A stretch of DNA of 34,626 nt from Paludibacteraceae bacterium (lineage in GTDB: Bacteria > Bacteroidota > Bacteroidia > Bacteroidales > Paludibacteraceae): contig JALNVE010000005.1 of assembly GCA_023227695.1 (NCBI GenBank), forward strand, positions 1 to 34,626, given 5' to 3'. Shown here piece after piece: positions 18,427-26,330 of this stretch. Position 1 is the stretch's first letter, and every line of letters starts with the position of its first letter. The position numbers and the translations under genes were made by a program. The notes beneath the pieces were generated by a model that was not told where the DNA came from, ran no database searches, and saw only the letters and a list, made by a program, of their open reading frames with translations.

Positions 18427-19102
18427 TAAATCTTGTTTTATAGAGAAATTATTGTTTTGTGGTGAATGATGTACGGAGATGAAAATGCCAATTCTTGATA
18501 GGCTTTTAGTTACGCTGGATAGCCTGCCTGAAGATGTCGCAATTCTGAGCCCCAAAATTGTCAATCCTGATAATTCTACTCAGGTATGTGGACGTCCTTA
18601 TCAAGATTGGATTACAGACATGAAATGTCGTTTTGGAATTCCTAATAAGAAAAATATTTTCAAAAGTAGGGTGGTTTGATGAACGTTTTTTTTTCTGTCC
18701 AGAAGATATAACATTGTCAGATACTCTTAATAAGTTGGGATATAAGTGTTATGTTAATGCTGACATATCTATTATACATTATGAGGGCCTCTTTGGTAGA
18801 TAACTTTCTATGGTTTTGACTGCGACTAGACACGCACATGCGAAGGGAAGCATTATCTTCTATTCAAAAGGAAATAAATTGCTGTTCATTTTTTTGTCTT
18901 TTTATTATTTCATTAATTTTTTTTGTAAGTTTTTTTATTTCATAGAGTAAAAGGATTAATGAAACCGAAACCTAATGACGACTATATTTTATCCATAGGG
19001 GATAGGAATGCATGTTCTTCTATTCTGACTACAAAGACTCCTATGGAGATATTTATAAAGTATTATTCGGCATTAGAAAAACATAGTTGTAAATATAAAT
19101 AA
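18427..19102 (+). pseudogene. Decayed GT2 family glycosyltransferase (rhamnosyltransferase-like)
   Basis: Pieces of one GT2 protein lie in different frames. Fragment 1 (18479-18679) encodes DVAILSPKIVNPDNSTQVCG and GRPYQDW, typical of the middle of such proteins. From about 18666, in another frame, VGWFDERFFFCPEDITL and YKCYVNADISIIHYEG give the conserved FDERFFFCPED block. That frame meets a TAA at 18801-18803, continues with HAHAKGSIIFYSKGNK and a hydrophobic tail, and stops at 18948. A last piece (18959-19102, third shift) encodes MKPKPNDDYILS and a short tail. About 50-60 codons seem to be missing between fragments 1 and 2, and most of the N-terminal domain with its DxD is absent. The gene cannot make an active enzyme. 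Confidence 0.85.
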
Positions 19103-19106
19103 AGTT

Positions 19107-20921
19107 ATGCAAGCACTGATATTAGCGGCTGGAACGGGTAAGCGTTTGTGTGAATATACTCAGAACAATACTAAGTGTATGGTGCCAGTAAATGGCGTGA
19201 AGTTGATAGATCGTATGCTTTCTCAATTGTTGAATCTGAAACTGAATAGGGTGGTGATTGTCATCGGGTACAAAGGGCAGGAATTGATGGATTATTTGGG
19301 TGATAGTTATCATGGACTGAGTATAAAGTATGTCAATAATCCAATTTACGATAAGACCAATAATATTTATTCTCTGACATTAGCGAAGGAAGAGTTGCAA
19401 GAAGATGACACTTTGTTGGTAGAGAGTGATTTGATATTTGATGATGGCATGTTTAAGTTACTGCTTGATAATTCATTCCCTAATTTGGCATTGGTTGCTA
19501 AATATGAGACTTGGATGGATGGTACAATGGTCTGTATTGATGAGGATAATAATATTGTGAATTTTGTTCCTAAAGCGGCTTTTGACTATAATGAAGTTGG
19601 AAAGTATTACAAGACCGTGAATATTTACAAATTTTCTAAAGATTTCGCACATAATAAATATGTACCATTTTTAGAGGCTTACAGTAAGGCGGTCGGTAAT
19701 AATGAATACTATGAAAACGTACTTCGTATTATAACTTTCTTAAATAATCAAGATCTTAAGGCCTTGCCTATAACAAACGAGAAGTGGTATGAAATAGATG
19801 ATAAGCAGGATTTGGATATCGCAGAAGCTGTTTTTGCCGAAGATAAGGATATAATTAATAAATATTATGGACGATATGGCGGTTTTTGGCGATTCCCTCA
19901 AATGTTAGATTATTGTTATCTTGTTAATCCTTATTTTTCATCTTCTAAATTATTAGATGAAATGCAGGCTAATTTTAAAACTTTGCTCACAGAGTATCCT
20001 TCTGGAATGCAGGTCAATTCTTTGTTGGCAAGTAAGTGTTGGGGAATTCGTCAGGAATATATAGTTCCTGGTAATGGCGCAGCAGAATTAATAAAGTGCC
20101 TGATGGAGTTAGATAATGGTAAAATTGGAATTATCCGTCCTACTTTTGAAGAGTATCCTAACCGTTTGGAAAAGGATTTTGTGGTGCCCTTTGTCCCCCA
20201 AAATTCCGACTATAGATATTCTGCTGAAGATTTGATGCATTATTTCGGTGACAAGGAGATAAGTACACTTTTGCTGATTAATCCTGATAATCCTACTGGA
20301 AATTTCATTAAGAAAGACGAACTATTCAAGCTTGCTGAATGGTGTGAAAGAAAGTCATTACGCTTTGTTCTTGACGAAAGTTTTGTTGATTTTAGTGATA
20401 ATTGGCAGAATAATACTATGCTTCGTAATGAATTGCTTGAAAAATATCCTCATATGGTTGTAATAAAGAGCATTTCCAAGAGCTATGGAGTACCAGGCTT
20501 GCGACTTGGTATCTTGTGTTCTTCAGACAAGCTTCTGATTTCCAATATGAAGAAAAAAGTTAGCATTTGGAATCTGAACAGCTTTGCGGAATACTTTATG
20601 CAAATTTTCAATAAGTATGAAAAGGATTACGTTAGAGCATGCAATAAGTTTATTGAAGAAAGAAATAATTTCAAAAAAGAATTGGAGTCGGTGAATTTCT
20701 TGCGAGTGATGCCGTCTCAAGCAAATTATTTCCTTTGTGAGTTACTTCCTCCTTATAAGGCAGAGAGCCTTGTGATTCAAATGTTGAAACGTTTCAATAT
20801 TTTAATTCGCGATTGCAGTTCTAAAATGGGATTGGATGGCAAACAATATCTTAGAATCGCAGTGAGGAATCATAAGGATAACACAAAATTGGTTGAAGCA
20901 TTAAAAGTATTGGAGAAATGA
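19107..20921 (+). CDS. Nucleotidyltransferase-aminotransferase fusion protein
   Basis: A 604-residue two-domain protein. Residues 1-245 are a LicC-like sugar/choline-phosphate nucleotidyltransferase with LILAAGTGKRL (4-14) and Lys23 in TKCMVPVNG, and Asp in VESDLIFDDG. Residues about 255-604 are a class I/II PLP aminotransferase of the HisC/CobD type: PGNGAAELI, NPDNPTGN, DESFVDF, the PLP lysine 458 in SISKSYGVPGLRLG, and the C-terminal LRIAVRN. The aminotransferase half would make an amino-alcohol phosphate (or decarboxylate an amino-acid phosphate, as CobD does). The first half would activate it, probably with CTP. The next gene overlaps by 4 bases. Phosphonate activation by PntC-type fusions is a related architecture, but no phosphonate genes are in view. 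Confidence 0.85.
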   Translation: MQALILAAGTGKRLCEYTQNNTKCMVPVNGVKLIDRMLSQLLNLKLNRVVIVIGYKGQELMDYLGDSYHGLSIKYVNNPIYDKTNNIYSLTLAKEELQEDDTLLVESDLIFDDGMFKLLLDNSFPNLALVAKYETWMDGTMVCIDEDNNIVNFVPKAAFDYNEVGKYYKTVNIYKFSKDFAHNKYVPFLEAYSKAVGNNEYYENVLRIITFLNNQDLKALPITNEKWYEIDDKQDLDIAEAVFAEDKDIINKYYGRYGGFWRFPQMLDYCYLVNPYFSSSKLLDEMQANFKTLLTEYPSGMQVNSLLASKCWGIRQEYIVPGNGAAELIKCLMELDNGKIGIIRPTFEEYPNRLEKDFVVPFVPQNSDYRYSAEDLMHYFGDKEISTLLLINPDNPTGNFIKKDELFKLAEWCERKSLRFVLDESFVDFSDNWQNNTMLRNELLEKYPHMVVIKSISKSYGVPGLRLGILCSSDKLLISNMKKKVSIWNLNSFAEYFMQIFNKYEKDYVRACNKFIEERNNFKKELESVNFLRVMPSQANYFLCELLPPYKAESLVIQMLKRFNILIRDCSSKMGLDGKQYLRIAVRNHKDNTKLVEALKVLEK

Positions 20922-21925
20922 AAATTTGCATTTGTGGGGGTGGCTCTTTAGGTCATGTGTGTATCGGTGTGTTATCTTCGCAAGATGGTGTTTTGGTATC
21001 GTTACTTACAAGTCGTCCCGAGTTATGGAAAAATAATATCTCTGTATCGGATATCAATGGTAAACGGTATGAGGGGAGTATAAGCAAAATAAGCGATAAC
21101 CCAGCCGATGTCATTCCTGGTTCTGATATAGTTTTCTTTTGCATGCCAGGATTTCTCATTAAAGATACTCTATTGCGCGTAAAACCCTATATTTCAGAGT
21201 CTACAGTATTGGGAAGTATCGTTTCAAGTACAGGCTTCTTTTTTTTTGCTCATGATGTGTTGGGCAAAGATGCAAGACTTTTCGGATTTCAACGGGTACC
21301 ATTTATAGCTCGTTTGGTAGAGTACGGTCAATCAGCAACTCTTTTGGGCTATAAGCAAAGTTTGGCGGTAGCTGTAGAAAATGTTCCTGTAGCGGATTCG
21401 TTCAGGCTGACTATAGAACACTTGTTTCATACACAGACATCTTTGCTTGGTAGTTATCTAGAAGCTAGCTTGACAAATAGTAATCCGATCCTTCATACAG
21501 GTCGCCTCTTTTCAATGTGGCGTGATTGGTCTGGTCAAAAGTATGACGACTGTATTCTTTTTTATAAAGAATGGGATGAAGAATCTGCTCAGTTGTTGAT
21601 AGATATGGATGATGAGTTTATGTCATTGCTTGACAAGCTTCCTATGAATAAGTCTGTTATTCCGACATTACTAGATTACTATGAATCAACAGATGCAAAG
21701 TGTTTATCAAATAAGCTGAGAAGCATTAAGGCGTTTCAGACAATACAAGCTCCTATGAAAAGAGTTGAAGGAGGTTGGATACCGGACTTTAGTAGCAGAT
21801 ACTTCACGGAAGACTTTCCTTTTGGGCTCTATTTTTTAGTCAACTTAGCAAAAAAGTATAATGTTGATACTCCAAAGTTAAATATGGTTTATGAATGGGG
21901 TATGAGTAAACTAAATGAAATATGA
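20918..21925 (+). CDS. Opine (octopine/nopaline) dehydrogenase-like protein
   Basis: A 335-residue protein of the NAD/NADP octopine dehydrogenase family, which reductively joins an amine and a 2-oxoacid to give an N-(carboxyalkyl) product. The Rossmann glycines GGGSLGH are at residues 7-13 and DIVFFCMPGF at 70-79. The C-terminal domain carries NSNPILHTGRLF with His193, matching the catalytic histidine block of the family. ATGA overlaps join it to the fusion gene before it and to licD after it. The amine is likely the amino group made by the upstream aminotransferase, which is inference. A run of nine T (about 21239-21247) lies inside the gene and encodes FFFF. Confidence 0.82.
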   Translation: MKICICGGGSLGHVCIGVLSSQDGVLVSLLTSRPELWKNNISVSDINGKRYEGSISKISDNPADVIPGSDIVFFCMPGFLIKDTLLRVKPYISESTVLGSIVSSTGFFFFAHDVLGKDARLFGFQRVPFIARLVEYGQSATLLGYKQSLAVAVENVPVADSFRLTIEHLFHTQTSLLGSYLEASLTNSNPILHTGRLFSMWRDWSGQKYDDCILFYKEWDEESAQLLIDMDDEFMSLLDKLPMNKSVIPTLLDYYESTDAKCLSNKLRSIKAFQTIQAPMKRVEGGWIPDFSSRYFTEDFPFGLYFLVNLAKKYNVDTPKLNMVYEWGMSKLNEI

Positions 21926-22722
21926 GACATATTTCTCTCGATGAATTGAAGCAGATTCAGTTGAATATCATGAAAACTGTTCATCAGTTTTGTGTTGATA
22001 ATGGATTAAAATATACTTTGGCATATGGCTCTATGCTTGGAGCTGTGCGTCATGGTGGGTTTATTCCATGGGATGATGATATTGATATAATTATGCCTAG
22101 AAAAGATTATGACGTGTTTGTACGAAATTTCAGGCATGAATATATAAATGTGTATGATAGTAGAAAGGATATAGATTATTGTTATCCTTTCGCAAAAGCT
22201 GTCGATTCTCGTACGGTTTTGGAAGAGAATACAGCACTTGAAAATCATGGAGTTGACATAGATATTTTTCCGTTGGATGATATGTTTGATGATTATTCGG
22301 AATGTTTGAATTTTATGTCGTCTGTAATGCCTTTGAAGAAAAAATTCAGATATAAATTAGTCCGTCCTTCGTATAAAAATGTATGGTGGAAAAAAATATT
22401 GATAAGGTTGGCTAATTTGTCCGTATCTTTCTATTCTTTGAGAGAACTTGTTGATAAACTTAATAGAAGGTATGCACAACTGAATGACAATGGGTCCAAA
22501 TATGTTTGTATGGCTGTCGGTACAGAGTGCACTTTAAAAGGGATTTTTTTGCGTTCACTGTTCGAGGATTTTGAAATGGTCCCTTTTGAGGATTGCTCTT
22601 TCATGTGCATAAAGAATCGTGATGCTTTTCTCAAACAGGTCTATGGCGATTACATGCAATTGCCCAGAGAGGATAAAAGGGTGTCTCCGCATGCTATAAA
22701 TAATGTTTATTGGAAAGAGTAA
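21922..22722 (+). CDS. LicD family phosphotransferase
   Basis: A 266-residue protein with the LicD core: LKYTLAYGSMLGAVRHGGFIPWDDDIDI, in which WDDDID (50-55) holds the catalytic aspartates. LicD proteins transfer phosphocholine or other phospho-alcohol or phospho-sugar groups from a CDP-activated donor onto a glycan. The gene overlaps the opine-dehydrogenase-like gene by 4 bases. With the nucleotidyltransferase two genes upstream, it forms an activation-and-transfer pair. The transferred group is probably the modified amino-alcohol phosphate rather than choline, because no licA or licB gene is nearby. Confidence 0.88.
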   Translation: MRHISLDELKQIQLNIMKTVHQFCVDNGLKYTLAYGSMLGAVRHGGFIPWDDDIDIIMPRKDYDVFVRNFRHEYINVYDSRKDIDYCYPFAKAVDSRTVLEENTALENHGVDIDIFPLDDMFDDYSECLNFMSSVMPLKKKFRYKLVRPSYKNVWWKKILIRLANLSVSFYSLRELVDKLNRRYAQLNDNGSKYVCMAVGTECTLKGIFLRSLFEDFEMVPFEDCSFMCIKNRDAFLKQVYGDYMQLPREDKRVSPHAINNVYWKE

Positions 22723-22766
22723 TCGCTATTATCTTAATTGAAAAATCTTGGTCATACTGATCAATT

Positions 22767-23825
22767 ATGTTTATGTTTCGTCTTCTTATTTTTTTATCTC
22801 TTATTTCATTTTCTTTTACAGTAATGTCTTGTGAAAAGGAAAATGAAGGTAATTCTTATTCATTTGATTCTTGTTCGGAAATACCTTCTTGTTGGGAAAA
22901 TGAATATAATGAATCATGTTATAAGTTAGATTTTCTAGGAAAAAAAGAGTGTGTTTTTGTTGGCTTTATAACAGATCTTCATTATTCGTCGATTGGCAGT
23001 GGTTATAATGAAAACCTTTTAAGAAAAGGAATCTATGAAGCATCCTGTGTTTTAAATAGTTTATCCAAGAAATACCAATTCTCTCAGATTGTTTTTGGAG
23101 GTGATTATATTCAGTTAAGTATAGATGAATATAAAGGGCAGACTCAGGAACAAGGCATTTCCTGTGTAAAGGATGCATTGTCTCTTTCTATGTGGATGAA
23201 TGCTCCTACTTTTTTGTTGAGAGGAAATCATGAATATAACTATTCAGGAACAGGAAATGGTTTTGGTATGACGTCTGCGCAGTATTATGCTTTCGTTACT
23301 TCTCATTTGTCAAAAGACTATGTCATAGATACTCCGAATAATTGGGCATATTATGATGATCAGCAATCGAAAATAAGGTATGTGTTTTTGGATGTTATTG
23401 ATTCGAAAAAGAACGAATCTCAATATACATGGTTGAAATCGAAAGCTTTAGCCACTATACCAAGTGATTTTTCGGTTATGTTTTTTTCTCATTTTCCTTT
23501 AGTCAAATATTCTTCTAATGGAGATTGTAATACCTATTATTCGGATTTGATTCTGAAATGTAAGCAGAAAGGGGTGGATGTAATCGCTTGTGTTGCTGGT
23601 CATCTACATGCCGATAAGCATTTAATGGAGAATGGTATTTTACACATGACCACTTTGCAGGCAGGTTTTTGGACTTCTTGTAGGTCTGAAGATGGTCAAG
23701 TGTATGTACATCAGGAGAATACATCGAATCAATCTGCGTTTGATGTTCTTGCAATTGATAAAAAAAATAGAAAAATTTATATTGTTCGATTGGGTTTGGG
23801 AAATGATAGAGTCTTTGAATACTAA
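22767..23825 (+). CDS. Metallophosphoesterase lipoprotein (calcineurin-like)
   Basis: A 352-residue protein with a lipoprotein signal: hydrophobic residues 5-20 and the acylated Cys22 (TVMSC), followed by acidic residues (EKENEG) like a surface-export signal. The calcineurin-like metal motifs are in order: Asp70-x-His72 in ITDLHYSS, GGDY (111-114), GNHE (153-156), His242 in SHFPL and GHLH (278-281). It would hydrolyse phosphomonoesters or diesters outside the cytoplasm. An alternative ATG at 22773 gives Cys20. It directly follows LicD (44 bases), so it may trim or remodel the phospho-substituent; this is inference. It is unusual in a polysaccharide biosynthesis operon. Confidence 0.87.
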   Translation: MFMFRLLIFLSLISFSFTVMSCEKENEGNSYSFDSCSEIPSCWENEYNESCYKLDFLGKKECVFVGFITDLHYSSIGSGYNENLLRKGIYEASCVLNSLSKKYQFSQIVFGGDYIQLSIDEYKGQTQEQGISCVKDALSLSMWMNAPTFLLRGNHEYNYSGTGNGFGMTSAQYYAFVTSHLSKDYVIDTPNNWAYYDDQQSKIRYVFLDVIDSKKNESQYTWLKSKALATIPSDFSVMFFSHFPLVKYSSNGDCNTYYSDLILKCKQKGVDVIACVAGHLHADKHLMENGILHMTTLQAGFWTSCRSEDGQVYVHQENTSNQSAFDVLAIDKKNRKIYIVRLGLGNDRVFEY

Positions 23826-23890
23826 ATCTTTATTGTTTTAACCCTTTGATGAGATATTAATCACATTAGTTTTAAATTACTTGTAGATAG

Positions 23891-23934
23891 TCTCTTTTTT
23901 TTGTTGTTATACAATAATAAGAGATGTTTTTTTT
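23891..23934 (+). terminator. Terminator-like hairpin inside the operon
   Basis: The arms 23891-23904 and 23911-23924 are complementary at 12 of 14 positions (two T-T mismatches) around a six-base loop. A run of eight T follows at 23927-23934. It lies in the 128-base gap between the metallophosphoesterase and GT4 genes. It would split the operon unless UpxY-type antitermination is active. Confidence 0.5.
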
Positions 23935-23953
23935 CTAAATCAAAAAAAGTTTT

Positions 23954-25150
23954 ATGAAAATACTTTTAGCAAATAAGTTCTATTACCGTCGCGGTGGAGA
24001 TTGCATATATGTGTTGAATTTGGAGCAGTTGCTGAATAAAAATGGACATGAAGTGGCTGTTTTTTCAATGGAATATTCTGAAAATTTAGAAACAAAATAT
24101 AGTAAATATTTTCCATCTGAAATTGGCTTTTCCATAGGTACTGGTTTTATAAAGGCTTTTACACGTCCATTTGGAACGTCAGAAGTAATTAAAAAATTTA
24201 ATCAATTATTAGATGATTTTAAACCAGATGTAGTACATTTGAATAATATACATACTCAGATATCACCTGTTGTAGCAGAATTGGCACATAAAAGAGGTGT
24301 TCGAGTCGTGTGGACATTGCATGATTATAAGTTGCTCTGTCCTCGATACGATTGCCTTTGTAAAGGGAATGATATCTGTGAAAAATGCTTTTCTGACAAA
24401 CGTCATGTGCTAAAAAATAAGTGCATGAAAAACTCATTGCTAGCTAGTGTGCTAGCTTATTGTGAGGCGAAAAGATGGAATAAAAAAAGATTGGAGAATT
24501 GTACTGATCTGTTTATTTGTCCATCTTTTTTTATGAAAGAAAAAATGGAACAAGGAGGTTTTGATTCTTCAAAACTTGTTACTCTTTGTAATTTTATAGA
24601 TATTGAAAAATGTAAATGCGATAATTACATAGAACGTAACGATTATTATTGTTTTATTGGACGATTAAGTCATGAAAAAGGGATAAATACATTAATCTCT
24701 GCTGCATCAAAATTACCATATAAACTTAAAGTAATTGGTGGTGGACCTTTAATGGAAGAATTAAAAGGGAAAGCATCAAAAAATATTGAATTTGTAGGTT
24801 ATAGGGATTGGGATGAGATTAAAGATTTAGTCGGACATGCGCGTTTTTCTGTTATTCCTTCAGAATGGTATGAAAATAATCCTTTGTCTGTTATTGAGGC
24901 AGAGTGTCTTGGCACTCCTGTACTAGGTGCAAATATTGGAGGTATTCCAGATTTAATAAATCAAAATAATGGAATGATTTTTGATTCAAGGAATGTTGAA
25001 GATTTAAGTTCTAAAATAGAGCGGATGTGGAATATGTCTTTTGATTATAATAGTATTGCAAAAGACTCTCAAAATAGATATAATTCGGATTTTTATTATA
25101 ACGAAATTTTTAAGATATATAATGGCAAATATAATAGCAACACCTACTGA
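23954..25150 (+). CDS. GT4 family glycosyltransferase
   Basis: A 398-residue GT-B enzyme. The N-terminus has KILLANKFYYRRGGDCIYV, in which the GG loop is typical of GT4. PDVVHLNNIHTQISP and VWTLHDYKLLCP follow, with several cysteines (CLCKGNDICEKC) in the acceptor domain. The C-terminal domain begins at YCFIGRLSHEKGINTLI and includes PSEWYENNPLSVIEAECLG, the donor-site E-x7-E type block. Its end overlaps the start of the radical SAM gene by 29 bases. Confidence 0.9.
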   Translation: MKILLANKFYYRRGGDCIYVLNLEQLLNKNGHEVAVFSMEYSENLETKYSKYFPSEIGFSIGTGFIKAFTRPFGTSEVIKKFNQLLDDFKPDVVHLNNIHTQISPVVAELAHKRGVRVVWTLHDYKLLCPRYDCLCKGNDICEKCFSDKRHVLKNKCMKNSLLASVLAYCEAKRWNKKRLENCTDLFICPSFFMKEKMEQGGFDSSKLVTLCNFIDIEKCKCDNYIERNDYYCFIGRLSHEKGINTLISAASKLPYKLKVIGGGPLMEELKGKASKNIEFVGYRDWDEIKDLVGHARFSVIPSEWYENNPLSVIEAECLGTPVLGANIGGIPDLINQNNGMIFDSRNVEDLSSKIERMWNMSFDYNSIAKDSQNRYNSDFYYNEIFKIYNGKYNSNTY

Positions 25151-26330
25151 TGCATCAATTATTTTGACATATCGTTGTCCAATGCGATGTGTTATGTGTA
25201 ATATATGGAAAAATCCAACAAATAAGCATGATGAAATTAAGGCAAAAGATTTGAAAAGCCTTCCTAAATTGAAGTTCATTAATTTAACTGGAGGAGAGCC
25301 TTTTATTCGTGAAGATCTTGATGAAATAGTAGAGGAATGTTATAAACATACAGATCGTATTGTGATTTCAACCTCAGGATGGTTTGAAGAGAGAGTGATA
25401 GCTTTGGCAAAGAAATTTCCAAATATAGGAATTCGAATTTCAATAGAAGGTTTAAGTTGTAAGAATGATGAGTTACGTGGACGTCAAGGTGATTTTGATA
25501 AGGCGTTGCGTACATTGTTGACATTAAAAGAGATGGGATTGAAAGATATTGGTTTCGGTTGTACCGTAAGCAATTATAATTCTAAAGATATGCTATCCCT
25601 TTATCAATTATCTTTATCCATGGGTATGGAGTTTGCAACTGCAGCTTTCCATAATTCTTATTATTTCCATAAAGGAGATAATTTTATTACTAACCATGAT
25701 GAGGTTTGTAATAACTTTAAGCAACTTATCGAATGGCAATTGAAAGAGAAAAGTCCTAAAAGTTGGTTCCGTGCATGGTTTAATATGGGGTTAATCAATT
25801 ATGTTGAAGGAAAACGCCGAATGTTGCCCTGCGAGGCAGGAATGGCAAACTTCTTTATAGATCCGTGGGGTGAGGTGATGCCTTGTAATGGTTTGGAAAC
25901 TCGTATGGATGGAAAAGATGCTGCTAGTAAACAAAAAATAGACGGAGATGATATGACAGTTGCTGAGTTTAATGAAAAGTTGGCTTCTGATCCAAATAAC
26001 GTTTCAAATGATAAATTAAAACCAGCAGAAAGTGATACTCCAAAAACATGGAGTATGGGAAATATTCATGATGCTGATTTTATGACAATATGGAATAGTG
26101 AACGTGCGGATTTAGTTCGTGCAAAGGTACGTAAATGTCCTAAGAATTGTTGGATGGTAGGAACTGCCAGTCCTGTAATGCATAAGTATATCAAGTATCC
26201 TGCAAAATGGGCATTGAAGAATAAACTTCGTTCTTTACAAGGTAAACCTGCTTGTCTGGATTATGAGTATTACAATGTAGGGCAGGATCCGGAACAGGGA
26301 GACTTGAATTTTTATAGAGATTCCGAATGA
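25122..26330 (+). CDS. Radical SAM protein with SPASM/Twitch-like C-terminus
   Basis: A 402-residue radical S-adenosylmethionine enzyme. The [4Fe-4S] motif CPMRCVMC gives Cys19, Cys23 and Cys26 (CxxxCxxC). NLTGGEPFIREDL is the SAM-binding GGEP block. The C-terminal part has cysteines in CEAGMANFFIDPWGEVMPC, CPKNC and KPAC, a reduced auxiliary-cluster pattern. ATG 25122 is chosen because the conserved N-terminus begins here; the longer in-frame ATG at 25041 would add 27 residues that overlap the GT4 gene. It overlaps the acyltransferase gene by ATGA. Its substrate is unknown: a radical step on a sugar or lipid carrier is possible. Confidence 0.87.
   Translation: MANIIATPTDASIILTYRCPMRCVMCNIWKNPTNKHDEIKAKDLKSLPKLKFINLTGGEPFIREDLDEIVEECYKHTDRIVISTSGWFEERVIALAKKFPNIGIRISIEGLSCKNDELRGRQGDFDKALRTLLTLKEMGLKDIGFGCTVSNYNSKDMLSLYQLSLSMGMEFATAAFHNSYYFHKGDNFITNHDEVCNNFKQLIEWQLKEKSPKSWFRAWFNMGLINYVEGKRRMLPCEAGMANFFIDPWGEVMPCNGLETRMDGKDAASKQKIDGDDMTVAEFNEKLASDPNNVSNDKLKPAESDTPKTWSMGNIHDADFMTIWNSERADLVRAKVRKCPKNCWMVGTASPVMHKYIKYPAKWALKNKLRSLQGKPACLDYEYYNVGQDPEQGDLNFYRDSE

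Noticed and set aside
19107..22722. Phosphonate (2-aminoethylphosphonate) pathway suggested by the nucleotidyltransferase-aminotransferase fusion
   Set aside because: No PEP mutase or phosphonopyruvate decarboxylase is in the window. The MenD-like protein is too long and of a different type, and the PLP domain looks HisC/CobD-like.
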